Made by a program: the position numbers and the translations under genes. DNA of 64,000 bases from Pseudarthrobacter equi (GTDB lineage: Bacteria; Actinomycetota; Actinomycetes; Actinomycetales; Micrococcaceae). The notes below the pieces were generated by a model, which was given only the letters and a program-made list of their open reading frames with translations, searched no databases and was not told the origin of the DNA. Shown in pieces: positions 56,098-64,000 of this stretch. How positions within the stretch are numbered: the first letter of the stretch is position 1; every line of letters begins with the position of its first letter. The DNA lies in NCBI RefSeq assembly GCF_900105535.1, contig NZ_LT629779.1:1674001-1738000 (forward strand), given 5' to 3'.

Positions 56098-56712
56098 ATG
56101 TCTGAGCAGAAGCTCGCAGCAGAACTGCGCACCGAATTCGGCAAGGGTTACGCCCGCCGTGCACGGATGGCCAACCTGATCCCCGCCGTCATCTACGGCC
56201 ACGGCGCAGAGCCCATCCACATCACCCTCCCCGCCAAGGCCACCACCCTGGCCGTCCGCACCGCCAACGCCCTGCTGTCCCTGGACATCAACGGCGAAGG
56301 CCACCTGGCCCTGGTCAAGGACATCCAGCGCGACCCGATCAAGCAGATCATCGAGCACATCGACCTCCTGACCGTCCGCAAGGGCGAGAAGGTCAACGTC
56401 GACGTTCCGGTCCACGTTGCAGGCGAGTCCGCACCGGGCACCGTCCACAACCTGGAACTGACCCTCGTGTCCCTCGAGGCTGAGGCAACCCACCTGCCCA
56501 CCGCCGTCGAGGTCAGCATCGAAGGCCGCGCGGCCGGCGAGCACATCCACGCATCCGACCTCGTGCTGCCCAAGGGCACCGTCCTGCTGACCGACGCCGA
56601 GGCGCTGGTTGTGAACATCTCCGAGGAAGTTGAAATCGCCGAGGAGGAGGGCGAGCAGGCCGAGGCTCCCGCCGGCGAAGCTGCAGCCACCGGAGAAGCT
56701 GCTGCCGAGTAG
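56098..56712 (+). CDS. rplY: 50S ribosomal protein bL25, long (Ctc) form
   Basis: 204 residues from the ATG with AAGGAG about 7 nt upstream. The N-terminal 5S rRNA-binding domain reads LAAELRTEFGKGYARRARMANLIPAVIYGHGAEPIHITLPAKATTLAVR. The C-terminal beta-domain has KGEKVNVDVPVHVAGESAPGTVHNLELTLVSLEAEATHLPTAVEVSIEG. A highly acidic Glu/Ala tail (EEVEIAEEEGEQAEAPAGEAAAT) follows. The long form is called Ctc or TL5 and in Bacillus is induced by general stress. A long structured leader precedes it. Confidence 0.95.
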   Translation: MSEQKLAAELRTEFGKGYARRARMANLIPAVIYGHGAEPIHITLPAKATTLAVRTANALLSLDINGEGHLALVKDIQRDPIKQIIEHIDLLTVRKGEKVNVDVPVHVAGESAPGTVHNLELTLVSLEAEATHLPTAVEVSIEGRAAGEHIHASDLVLPKGTVLLTDAEALVVNISEEVEIAEEEGEQAEAPAGEAAATGEAAAE

Positions 56713-56731
56713 CCTTCCGCCACTTGCGCCG

Positions 56732-56760
56732 ATGGCCGGATCCCGCAGGGGTCCGGCCAT
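56732..56760 (+). terminator. Terminator after rplY
   Basis: ATGGCCGGATCCC pairs with GGGTCCGGCCAT (12 pairs, one bulged A) around a short loop, 19 nt after the stop. Confidence 0.75.
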
Positions 56761-56791
56761 TGCCATGCCTGAGCCGCGAGACCACCCACCT

Positions 56792-56797
56792 TAGGAT
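56792..56797 (+). promoter_or_regulatory. Leaderless -10 box for pth
   Basis: TAGGAT, 6 nt, then the ATG at 56804. Confidence 0.6.
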
Positions 56798-56803
56798 TGA
56801 TCC

Positions 56804-57394
56804 ATGACTGATACCTGGCTCATTGTTGGCCTCGGCAACCCCGGCGCCCAGTACCAAGGGAACAGGCACAACGTCGGCCAGATGGTCCTCGACGAACTTG
56901 CCGGCCGGGTCGGCGCCGGGTTCAAGAGCCATAAAGCACGCGCCCAGGTAGTCGAAGGGCGCCTGGGCATCGGAGGCCCCCGCGTGGTGCTCGCCAAGCC
57001 CATGACGTATATGAACGTCTCCGGCGGGCCGGTGTCCGCGCTGGCAAATTTCTTCGGGATTTCACCGGACCACGTGGTGGCGGTCCACGATGAGATCGAC
57101 ATCCCCTTTAATACGGTGAAACTCAAGATCGGCGGCGGCGAAGGCGGCCACAACGGCCTGCGGGACATCTCCAAGGCGCTGGCCACCAAGGATTACCTCC
57201 GGGTCAGGGTTGGCGTGGGCCGCCCGCCCGGCCGCATGGACACGGCCGATTATGTGCTGCGCGATTTCGGAACTGCAGAGCTTAAGGAGCTCCCGTTCCT
57301 GCTGGACGAGGCGGCCGACGCCGTCGAATTGCTCCTGCAGGAGGGCCTCACCGCCGCGCAACAGAAGTTCCACCCGGCCAAGACAGCCGGATAA
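56804..57394 (+). CDS. pth: Peptidyl-tRNA hydrolase
   Basis: 196 residues. WLIVGLGNPGAQYQGNRHNVGQMVLDELA contains the catalytic His, KPMTYMNVSGGPVSALANFF and VVAVHDEIDIPFNTVKLKIGGGEGGHNGLRDISKAL contain the catalytic Asp and the tRNA-binding loop, and VRVGVGRPPGRMDTADYVLRDF follows. It frees tRNAs from drop-off peptides. Leaderless start; the rplY terminator lies just upstream, so it is transcribed on its own. Confidence 0.96.
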   Translation: MTDTWLIVGLGNPGAQYQGNRHNVGQMVLDELAGRVGAGFKSHKARAQVVEGRLGIGGPRVVLAKPMTYMNVSGGPVSALANFFGISPDHVVAVHDEIDIPFNTVKLKIGGGEGGHNGLRDISKALATKDYLRVRVGVGRPPGRMDTADYVLRDFGTAELKELPFLLDEAADAVELLLQEGLTAAQQKFHPAKTAG

Positions 57395-57530
57395 CGGGTA
57401 CCGGCCCGCGCCACAAAAAACTTAAAGTGGCTTTGACCTGTCTCGTTGTCCGCCGGGCAAGGTACTCTTCTTGCTATGCGGGGGAGCAAAGGGGCTACAT
57501 TCCGCTATAGCTGGATGTAGGGGAACGTTC

Positions 57531-60269
57531 ATGTCAATCGAGCCACTCAGCTGGGGGCGCGGGCCAGCACCCCTGGACGTCGGGTTGCGTACTCCGGCCC
57601 AGGGCAGTCCGGGGCCGCAATGGTCCGTGCCCGCCCGCAGCGCCAACCTCGAAACCGTCCGCACCGCACTGACCGCAGAGAACTCGCTGGGCGTCGTCAT
57701 CACCGGCGGCCGCGGCGTCGGCAAATCATCCCTCGCCCGTGCCGCCGTCACGGACCTTGGCCCGGACGTCTGGTCGCTTCAGCTCCGCAGCGGACCCGCC
57801 GGCTCCACCACACCCTACGGATGCCTGTCCTTCCTCCTGGCACGCCTCCCGCAGGCCTATATGGGCTCGCCCACCGCCATCCTGCGCGGCATCACATCCC
57901 TGATCCGCAGTGACGCCGCCGGCAGGCCCTGCGTCATCACGCTGGACACCTCCGGCACCATCGACGATCTCAGCGCCGGCGTGCTCCTCAACGTGCTGTT
58001 GACCGGGACCGCCAAGATCATTGCCGTGGCGCCCAAGATCAGTGACCTCCCCGCGGACTTCCATTGGCTCCTCACGGACCGGCGGCTCACCGAGGTCCGG
58101 CTCAGCAACCTCAATGAGCTCCAGACACGGCAGGTCCTCCTTTCACTGCTGGGCCACCGCGTGTCCGCCTCCCTGGTCACCACGTACCACCAGATGGTGG
58201 GAGGCAATCCGCTGCTGCTCAAGGCCCTGGTCACAGAGCAGCAGCTGTCCGGCAACCTGGTGCTGTCCGACTCCGTCTGGACCCTGCGCGACAAAGTAGT
58301 CCTCGACGGCGCCGCCAGCCTCGACGACATCGTCCGATCCCGCTGGTCCCGGGAAACCGCGGAAACCCGCGAAGTCATAGAAATGCTGTCCTGCGCCCGG
58401 AGCGTGGAGCTGTCCCGGCTGACCTCGATCTACGGCGCCGACGTCGTGGCGGATATGGAAGACGGCGGACTGCTCGAAATCGACAACTCAGACCACCGCT
58501 GGGTCTCATTGCGGGAGAAATACATCGGGGACGTCGTGCGGACCTGGCTGAGCATCGCCCGGCGCCGCGAACTGCGTGCCGTGCTTCTTGGCGGTGTGGA
58601 GCCGGACCCGGCGGGCATGACCGTTGAAGAGCTGATGGCCTTTGCCGCCTGGACCCACGAGTGCGAGGCGGAACTGAGCCCCGCGCTGGCCCTTTCGGCA
58701 GCCGAGGCCGCCGTCCAGCTGTTCGACCCCCGGTTCGCGCTCACCTACGGCGAACTGCTTCGCCGCGGAGACCGGGAATGGGTTCCTGCCCAGCGGCAGC
58801 GCGCTGCTGCCTACCTGCAGCTGGACATGCCGGACCAGGCGCTGGCCGCCCTTGAGGACATTTCGCAGCCGGAGCTGGACGCCCTCGACCTCGAGGAGTA
58901 CGCACAGGTGGCCGCGGCCAGGGCCAAGGTGATGATGGGCCTGCCCGAGCACGCGGACAAGGTGCCGTCACTGCTCGACGACGCCCGGGAGCGCCTGCTT
59001 GCCGGTACGGGTGCCGAGCGGCCGTCCTGGCCCGAACCGGCAGCCGTCGCAGCCAACCGCGTGGCCCTGAGCGCGTTCGAGTACCGGGCCTTCATGGGCG
59101 ACTACGCGGAACTGATTCCCGAACTTGTTGCCGCCGCCGATCCCGAACTGAACCCGGACACCGGCTACCGCATGCACGCCGCGATCCTGCTGATGACCGC
59201 GCTGGTGCTCACCGGCCGTGAGATGGACGCGCTCGGCCTGATGCGCCAACTCGGCGGCCAGATCAGCGACGCCTCCCACGTGGTGGGGCTGCGGGAGCAG
59301 TACACCAAAGAGTCCTACATGGTGCTGCTGCTGGCGGGGCAGTGGCGGCGGTGCCTGGACTTCCTGGGCCCCCAGACCACGGACGAACCGTACCGGCTGC
59401 CCTACGGGACAGCTTCAAGCGAGCTGGGCGCCGGGATAGCGTACGTCTTCGCAGGTCGCGGCGCCGCAGCCCTGGACCTCCTGATCTCCGCCGGAGCGCA
59501 GCTGGAACTCCACCCCGTCCAGACCGCCCTCCGGTACACGTATGCCGCCACCGCCCTGGCCTACGCGCAGACCGGAAACGCTCCCCAGGCCCGCAAGTAC
59601 CTGGGCAAGCTGCAACGGATCCCTGCAGCCGCCGGCTTCGCTGACGAGAGCGTCATCCGCTTCTGCGCACTGACGGCCGGCCGCTGGCTGAACGACGCCG
59701 ACTCCGTGGCGCGGCTCAAGGAATCTGCACGGCGGAACCTCGGCGCGGGCCTTTACACCCTTGCAGGCGTCGAACTGCTGGCGGCCACGGTCAACGGCAG
59801 CGATGCCGATTTCCGGTTGCTCGAAGACATTGCCGGCCGCCGCCAGGGTCCGCTGGCCGAGGTCTCCCGGCTTATTGCCCTGGGCAGCCGCACCAAGGAT
59901 GCCAAGACCCTCCTGGCCGGCGGAGAGCTTGCCGCCACCCTGGAGCTGGACGCCGTCGAGGCCCGGTGCATGGCCCTCGCGGTGGACTTCGCGCGCCAGG
60001 ACGGCGACTCGATCTCGGCCCGCACAGCCCAGGCCCGCCTGGACATCCTGGCCACCACGGTTGCGAACCTCCCCATTGTGCCCAGCAGCGGCAGCCCATT
60101 GCTGACCAGCCGCGAACGGCAAATAGCGCGGCTTGCGGGCCGGGGTGCATCCAACCGCGACATTGCCCTGGAAATGGGCGTGTCAGTCCGGACTGTTGAG
60201 GGCCATCTGTACCAGGTCTTCACCAAGCTCGGCGTAACCTCCAGGGGTGATCTGACTGGACTCGTCTAA
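57531..60269 (+). CDS. LAL-type LuxR-family regulator (first of a tandem pair)
   Basis: 912 residues from the ATG at 57531 (GGGGA 6 nt upstream). ATPase-like N-terminus: Walker A VVITGGRGVGKSSLARA (residues 59-66), but where Walker B should be it reads PCVITLDTSGTIDDLSAG, with Thr-Ser replacing the second Asp. A long TPR-like helical region follows, and a C-terminal LuxR helix-turn-helix (LTSRERQIARLAGRGASNRDIALEMGVSVRTVEGHLYQVFTKLGVTSR). Large ATP-binding LuxR (MalT-like) proteins respond to small ligands. The second regulator gene follows with overlapping ends. Targets are unknown. Confidence 0.9.
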   Translation: MSIEPLSWGRGPAPLDVGLRTPAQGSPGPQWSVPARSANLETVRTALTAENSLGVVITGGRGVGKSSLARAAVTDLGPDVWSLQLRSGPAGSTTPYGCLSFLLARLPQAYMGSPTAILRGITSLIRSDAAGRPCVITLDTSGTIDDLSAGVLLNVLLTGTAKIIAVAPKISDLPADFHWLLTDRRLTEVRLSNLNELQTRQVLLSLLGHRVSASLVTTYHQMVGGNPLLLKALVTEQQLSGNLVLSDSVWTLRDKVVLDGAASLDDIVRSRWSRETAETREVIEMLSCARSVELSRLTSIYGADVVADMEDGGLLEIDNSDHRWVSLREKYIGDVVRTWLSIARRRELRAVLLGGVEPDPAGMTVEELMAFAAWTHECEAELSPALALSAAEAAVQLFDPRFALTYGELLRRGDREWVPAQRQRAAAYLQLDMPDQALAALEDISQPELDALDLEEYAQVAAARAKVMMGLPEHADKVPSLLDDARERLLAGTGAERPSWPEPAAVAANRVALSAFEYRAFMGDYAELIPELVAAADPELNPDTGYRMHAAILLMTALVLTGREMDALGLMRQLGGQISDASHVVGLREQYTKESYMVLLLAGQWRRCLDFLGPQTTDEPYRLPYGTASSELGAGIAYVFAGRGAAALDLLISAGAQLELHPVQTALRYTYAATALAYAQTGNAPQARKYLGKLQRIPAAAGFADESVIRFCALTAGRWLNDADSVARLKESARRNLGAGLYTLAGVELLAATVNGSDADFRLLEDIAGRRQGPLAEVSRLIALGSRTKDAKTLLAGGELAATLELDAVEARCMALAVDFARQDGDSISARTAQARLDILATTVANLPIVPSSGSPLLTSRERQIARLAGRGASNRDIALEMGVSVRTVEGHLYQVFTKLGVTSRGDLTGLV

Positions 60270-62910
60270 CGGCCACAAAGCAGCAGCAAGCAGGGTCCTC
60301 ACCGGACGCCGCGAACCGCTGGACAGGATCTGCAACATCGTCCGGAACCGCACCAGCCAGGCGGTGTTTGTCATGGCCGGCCCCGGCATCGGAAAGTCGT
60401 CCCTGGCCGAAGCCATTTCCGAACGCCTCGCCGGCGAGCTGAACATCCTGCGGATCCATGGAAGCTCCGCCCTTGCGGCGGTTCCGTTCGGTGTCCTGAC
60501 GCCCTATACCGGTGACCTGACAGCCGAGGAATCCGTCTCCCCGGTGGCGGTGCTGCGGTCCATGTGGAGCTATTTCGAAAAGCTGCGGGCCGGGAACAGC
60601 GCGCCCGTGCTGATGGTGCTGGACGACGCCCACTACCTTGACGATGCCTCCGCCGGCGTGGTGGCCGACCTCATTTCGGCCGGCTGGGCCACAGTGGTGG
60701 CGGCGGCAAGGCCGCGTCCGGGCTTGCCCCAGCCATTGGACCAGCTCTGGTATGACGGGCTCGCCGAACGGGTGGACCTGCGCCCGCTGAACAGGGAACA
60801 GATCGAAGAAGTCCTGGCCCACCTGCTGGACGGAACTGTTCCCGCCGCCACCATTGAAGCTGTCTGGGCAGCGTCAGGCGGGAACCCCCGCCTCCTCGAT
60901 GCGCTGCTGCACGATGCCGCCGAAGCGGGAATCCTCTCGAAGCGCAACGGGATCTGGATCCTGCTGGGTGCCCTTCCCGCCGACGGACCTCGGCTCACAG
61001 CCGTGGTGGCCAAGGACCACCTGCGGCGCAACCCCGAGGAACAGGAAGCACTCAAGCTCATCGCACTGGCGGGTCCTGTGGGCCGCAAGGTCATCGAAGA
61101 AATCTGCGGGGCGCCGGTGGTCCGCTCACTGCTGGACCAGCAGATGGCCGTCGAAACGTCAGGCGTGCCTGCCGAGCTGTCCCTCTGGAACGGCCTCTTT
61201 TCCGACGCCATCAGGAACACCATCTCGGTCTCCCGCAGCCTCCAATTGCAGGAGAAAATCCAGTCCCGGCAGGACGGCACGGTCCTTCGCGGAGAGGGGC
61301 GGCTGCGGTCCGTGGAGTGGGCCATCGAAGTTGGAGTCAAAGTGTCCGAGGAGGACATGCTGGAGTCCGCCCGCGAAGCACTCCTGCTTTTCCGGAATGA
61401 CAGCGCCCGTTCCATCGCGGCCCGGATCCAGGACCCGGGCGCACTGCCGCTCGCCCAGGCCATCCAGGCCCGGGCGCTCTACAACGACGGCGCCTACGCT
61501 GACGCCGCAGCCCTCCTCGACGAGTGCTGGGCACCGCTTGCCGATGATCCGCAGGGGCCGGCCGTCCTCCTGCTGCGGGTATCGGCCCACCAGGCAGCCG
61601 GGCAGTCCCTGGCGGTCCTGGCCGACGACGTGCTCAGCCAGGCTGCCCAGGCCGGGGAAGCAGGTCCCGCCTGGCCGGTGCAGCTCCTGCGCCTGCTCCA
61701 GTCGGGGGCCGAAGCGGACTGCCAGGCACTGGCGGACGAGGTGGAGGGCATCAGGGTCCAGGGCCTCTCCGAGACCAAGGCGGAACCGATGGCCGCGCTG
61801 GGGGAAGCGTTGCTGGCGCACGCACTCGCGGCGGCGGGCCGCCCCGGCGACGGCCTTGACGCCGCACTCCGGGCCGCGTCCGAGCTGTCCCCGCTCGAGG
61901 ACAGCCTGTACTTCTTTCCGGAAGTGGTCCTCGGCAGGCTGGTGAGCTGTTACCTCGCCATGGGCGAATGGGAGTCCGCGGAGCGGGAACTCAACAGCTA
62001 CGCCGCCGCCCATGCTGCAGGAGTGGCCACGTTCAACGGCAGCCTGCAGGTGCTGCGCGGGTACTCACTGCTGCGCCAGGGCCGGATGGAACGGGCCTAC
62101 CAGGTGCTGCTCCCGGCCGTGGAGGCGCTTCGCCTTAACGACCCCCTGCAGCTGTTCGGCTTTGGGTCCGCCCTGGGGTACTACGTGGCTGCGCGGCTGG
62201 GGGACGCCGCGCAGGCCAAGCGGCTGGAACAGGACTATGCAGACGCCATGGCCGGCGGTCCCGCTGACCTCCTGGCCCGCGGCTATGCGATGGCCGCGGG
62301 AGAGTACCTTGCACACGACGGCAAAGGCCTGGCGTCGCTCCACACGCTGATGACCACCACCGAAGCTTCCGGCCGGGCCGGGCAGTTGCTCGAACTCCTC
62401 GCCATCTGCTGGGACCTGGGAGATCCCTCCGTCATTCCCATGGTGCAGGAAGCAGCGGGCGGCCTGCAGGGGCGCTGGGCCGAAGCGATGCTGACCCTTG
62501 CCACCGGGTGGGAAGCCGCCGATGGCGACGCCCTGATGGTGACAGCGGCTTCGCTGGAGGAATCCGGCTTCGTCAACCTTGCCCGTGAGGCCTACGCCCG
62601 TGCCAGTGCCGTTCTTGACCAGACGGGGGAGCGCCGCCGGTCCCGGCAGGCCGTGGCTCAGCGTGAAAAGTGCGACCACGAGCTGGGGGAGCGGTTCCGC
62701 GAGGGCCGTTTCATCGCGGCGGCTCCCACAGTGCACCTCACGCGACGGGAGCAGGACATCGTGGAACTCGCCGTCCAGGGCCTCACGGACCGCGAGATCG
62801 CCCAGCGCCTCATGGTCTCCGTCCGCACTGTCGAAGGCCATCTGTACCGCACCTACGTCAAGCTGGGCGTGCGGAGCCGCGACGAACTGGAAACCGCCCT
62901 TCCCCGGTAG
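60256..62910 (+). CDS. LAL-type LuxR-family regulator (second of a tandem pair)
   Basis: About 884 residues. Homology (GRREPLDRICNIVRNRTSQAVFVMAGPGIGKSSLAEAIS, the usual lead-in to Walker A) extends upstream of the first GTG at 60364. The open frame there has no ATG, GTG or TTG. A CTG at 60256 with AGGGG about 8 nt upstream, overlapping the previous gene by 14 nt, is the best start; standard callers would use 60364. Walker B is intact (VLMVLDDAHYLDD). A TPR-like middle and C-terminal HTH (LTRREQDIVELAVQGLTDREIAQRLMVSVRTVEGHLYRTYVKLGVRSRDEL) resemble the first copy. Confidence 0.88.
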   Translation: MDSSNGHKAAASRVLTGRREPLDRICNIVRNRTSQAVFVMAGPGIGKSSLAEAISERLAGELNILRIHGSSALAAVPFGVLTPYTGDLTAEESVSPVAVLRSMWSYFEKLRAGNSAPVLMVLDDAHYLDDASAGVVADLISAGWATVVAAARPRPGLPQPLDQLWYDGLAERVDLRPLNREQIEEVLAHLLDGTVPAATIEAVWAASGGNPRLLDALLHDAAEAGILSKRNGIWILLGALPADGPRLTAVVAKDHLRRNPEEQEALKLIALAGPVGRKVIEEICGAPVVRSLLDQQMAVETSGVPAELSLWNGLFSDAIRNTISVSRSLQLQEKIQSRQDGTVLRGEGRLRSVEWAIEVGVKVSEEDMLESAREALLLFRNDSARSIAARIQDPGALPLAQAIQARALYNDGAYADAAALLDECWAPLADDPQGPAVLLLRVSAHQAAGQSLAVLADDVLSQAAQAGEAGPAWPVQLLRLLQSGAEADCQALADEVEGIRVQGLSETKAEPMAALGEALLAHALAAAGRPGDGLDAALRAASELSPLEDSLYFFPEVVLGRLVSCYLAMGEWESAERELNSYAAAHAAGVATFNGSLQVLRGYSLLRQGRMERAYQVLLPAVEALRLNDPLQLFGFGSALGYYVAARLGDAAQAKRLEQDYADAMAGGPADLLARGYAMAAGEYLAHDGKGLASLHTLMTTTEASGRAGQLLELLAICWDLGDPSVIPMVQEAAGGLQGRWAEAMLTLATGWEAADGDALMVTAASLEESGFVNLAREAYARASAVLDQTGERRRSRQAVAQREKCDHELGERFREGRFIAAAPTVHLTRREQDIVELAVQGLTDREIAQRLMVSVRTVEGHLYRTYVKLGVRSRDELETALPR

Positions 62911-63058
62911 CTGCCGCCGTCGCGCCGTACCTCTTACCTGCGGGCCCTGCACCCTGTCTTTCGCCGGGGTGTGGGGCGACTCCGCGCGCCCTCCTGCTGA
63001 CACCGGAGCCACCCGTGGCCCTGCCTTAACGCCGTGCATCGGCGGCCCGGCGGGTATC

Positions 63059-63071
63059 GACACTCAGTGTC
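63059..63071. promoter_or_regulatory. Palindrome upstream of sufS
   Basis: GACACTCAGTGTC, a perfect 6-bp inverted repeat around one base. A second one, CGAGTA-N5-TACTCG, lies 25 bp downstream. Candidate regulator sites. Confidence 0.4.
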
Positions 63072-63237
63072 CCCGTAGTGGCACCTGCCGGAATTCGAGT
63101 ACACCCTACTCGTGTGCACGCCGGCCCCACGGGATTTACTTAAGGAGGCAAAGCACACGGCAGTAAAGAGCCGCACGGGTTGCCGAAACACATCAAGGCC
63201 TCATTGAACTTCCGGCCCACGCGGCCGGACCGAGACG

Positions 63238-63360
63238 GGGCCGGCGACGTCAGAGTCTTCTGAGACCGAGACTCTCCCCCCAGCCGTCGCCGGCCCTCCG
63301 CTCCGCGGGCTGAAGCCCGGAGCGGCTGTGGCGGCTGACCCCTCCGGGCGGCCGCCACAG
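63238..63360. terminator. Three consecutive hairpins before sufS
   Basis: GGGCCGGCGACG pairs with CGTCGCCGGCCC around an inner AGAGTC/GACTCT hairpin (63238-63296). Then CCGCTCC-GCGGGCT/AGCCC-GGAGCGG (63298-63325), then CTGTGGCGGC/GCCGCCACAG (63326-63360). They could end LAL transcription and protect or regulate the following message. Confidence 0.55.
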
Positions 63361-63412
63361 CCGTGCTGTGGGACAATTGAGTGTCAACCGCTGGCATCTC
63401 AAGGAGCACGTC

Positions 63413-64000
63413 TTGGCCGTAGTATCAACGCCCGCCACCCTGGAGCGGTCCGTTCCGGTCATGGATAACGCCGAGGTCCTCCGCATCCGCAACGACTTCC
63501 CGGTCCTCAACCAGATGGTCAACGGCAAGCCCCTGGTCTATCTCGATTCCGGTGCGACATCCCAGAACCCGCTCAGCGTGATCGAAGCCGAGCAGGAGTT
63601 CTACGAGCAGCGCAACGCGGCAGTGCACCGCGGCGCCCACCACCTTGCGGTCGAAGCCACCGAGGCCTTCGAAGATGCGCGCCAGACCGTGGCGGACCTC
63701 GTCGGGGCAGACTATTCCGAAACTGTCTGGACCTCCAACGCCACAGAGGGCCTCAACCTCATTTCCTACGCGCTGTCCAACGCCGCGCTCTGGGCTGCCC
63801 AGGGCCGGGGGGACTCGGCACTGAAGGGCCTTGCCCTGAAACCGGGCGACGAAATAGTGGTCACCGAAATGGAGCACCACGCCAACCTCATCCCGTGGCA
63901 GGAACTGGCGTTCCGCACCGGGGCGACGCTCCGCTACCTGCCCATCGACGATGCCGGCCGGCTCAGCCTGGAGCAGGCCGCAGGGATCATCGGGAGCCGT
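63413..64000 (+). CDS. sufS: Cysteine desulfurase SufS, N-terminal part (3' end outside window)
   Basis: The first 196 codons, from a TTG at 63413 with AAGGAG about 6 nt upstream (ATG at 63461 is an alternative). IRNDFPVLNQMVNGKPLVYLDSGATSQNPLSVIEAEQEFYEQRNAAVHRGAHHLAVEATEAFEDARQTVADLVGA is typical of class II desulfurases, with TSNATEGLNLISYAL and VVTEMEHHANLIPWQELA (PLP stacking His). It takes sulfur from cysteine onto an active-site Cys for iron-sulfur cluster assembly by the SUF system. The PLP lysine and active-site Cys lie beyond the window. Confidence 0.92.
   Translation, partial: MAVVSTPATLERSVPVMDNAEVLRIRNDFPVLNQMVNGKPLVYLDSGATSQNPLSVIEAEQEFYEQRNAAVHRGAHHLAVEATEAFEDARQTVADLVGADYSETVWTSNATEGLNLISYALSNAALWAAQGRGDSALKGLALKPGDEIVVTEMEHHANLIPWQELAFRTGATLRYLPIDDAGRLSLEQAAGIIGSR

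Larger units (their letters stand above)
62911..63412. other. 502-bp intergenic region between LAL genes and sufS
   Basis: No convincing long frame. Contents in order: a 13-bp palindrome GACACTCAGTGTC (63059-63071); CGAGTA/TACTCG (63096-63112); AAGGAGG (63142-63148) followed 8 nt later by ACG and a 16-codon frame ending at 63207; three hairpins back to back (63238-63360); and GACAAT (63372) as a possible -10 for sufS. Confidence 0.6.

Overview
This 64-kb window is ordinary chromosome from a high-GC Gram-positive actinobacterium. The best guess is the Micrococcaceae, in the Arthrobacter/Pseudarthrobacter range. Support comes from a mycothiol-dependent enzyme (Mca), a WhiB regulator, DUF3499, DUF4245, DUF5719 and TIGR03089 proteins, an actinobacterial resuscitation-promoting factor, strong G/C bias at third codon positions, and many promoters with a TAnnnT -10 box only 6-8 nt from the start codon. 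I see no prophage, insertion sequence, plasmid function or CRISPR array. Gene identities are from reading the proteins, not from searches.

Layout. 1-4.1 kb: 3' end of mca, a small membrane protein, hemolysin III-type trhA, cis-prenyltransferase uppS and a PIN-PhoH ATPase. 4.1-4.35 kb: a noncoding block that is one long imperfect palindrome. 4.4-9.5 kb: accessory genes (acetyltransferase, unknown protein, prepilin peptidase, Nudix hydrolase, TetR regulator with a drug-efflux MFS pump). 9.6-13.7 kb: fumC, beta-carbonic anhydrase, DUF4245 and glpX. From memory, mca/uppS/phoH/fum/glpX/DUF4245 lie in a similar order in Mycobacterium tuberculosis (about Rv1082-Rv1100). 13.8-21 kb: FemAB transferase, manA, LCP ligase, purE/purK, GtrA, TIGR03089. 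21.4-30 kb: whiB, a large membrane glycosyltransferase, DUF5719, a zincin-fold protein, DUF3499, Trm112 and ahcY.

30-47 kb: L,D-transpeptidase, RDD, SpoIIM and TIGR01906 membrane proteins, acyl-CoA ligase, protein O-mannosyltransferase, rsmI, gabD, then a transglutaminase/DUF58/MoxR operon and tatD. 47-53 kb: an rpf gene behind a probable c-di-AMP riboswitch, then rsmA-ispE-ABC-F. 53-57.4 kb: tRNA-Gln, glmU, prs, rplY, pth. 57.5-64 kb: two large LAL-type LuxR regulators in tandem, a hairpin-rich 0.5-kb gap, and the start of sufS.

How the genes work together. Much of the window builds or remodels the cell envelope: UppS (lipid carrier), GlmU (UDP-GlcNAc), FemAB (interpeptide bridge), LCP (polymer attachment), L,D-transpeptidase (crosslinks), Rpf (muralytic), GtrA, the GT2 protein and PMT (glycans), and ManA (mannose supply). 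The rest is central metabolism (fumC, glpX, gabD, ahcY, purEK, prs) and translation (rsmA, rsmI, rplY, pth, Trm112, tRNA-Gln).

The most interesting observations are the 227-bp palindrome, the riboswitch-plus-terminator leader of rpf, a window-wide leaderless-promoter signature, two genes whose protein homology continues upstream of every ordinary start codon (candidate ATT and CTG starts), a terminator-like hairpin inside phoH, and the structured leader of rplY.
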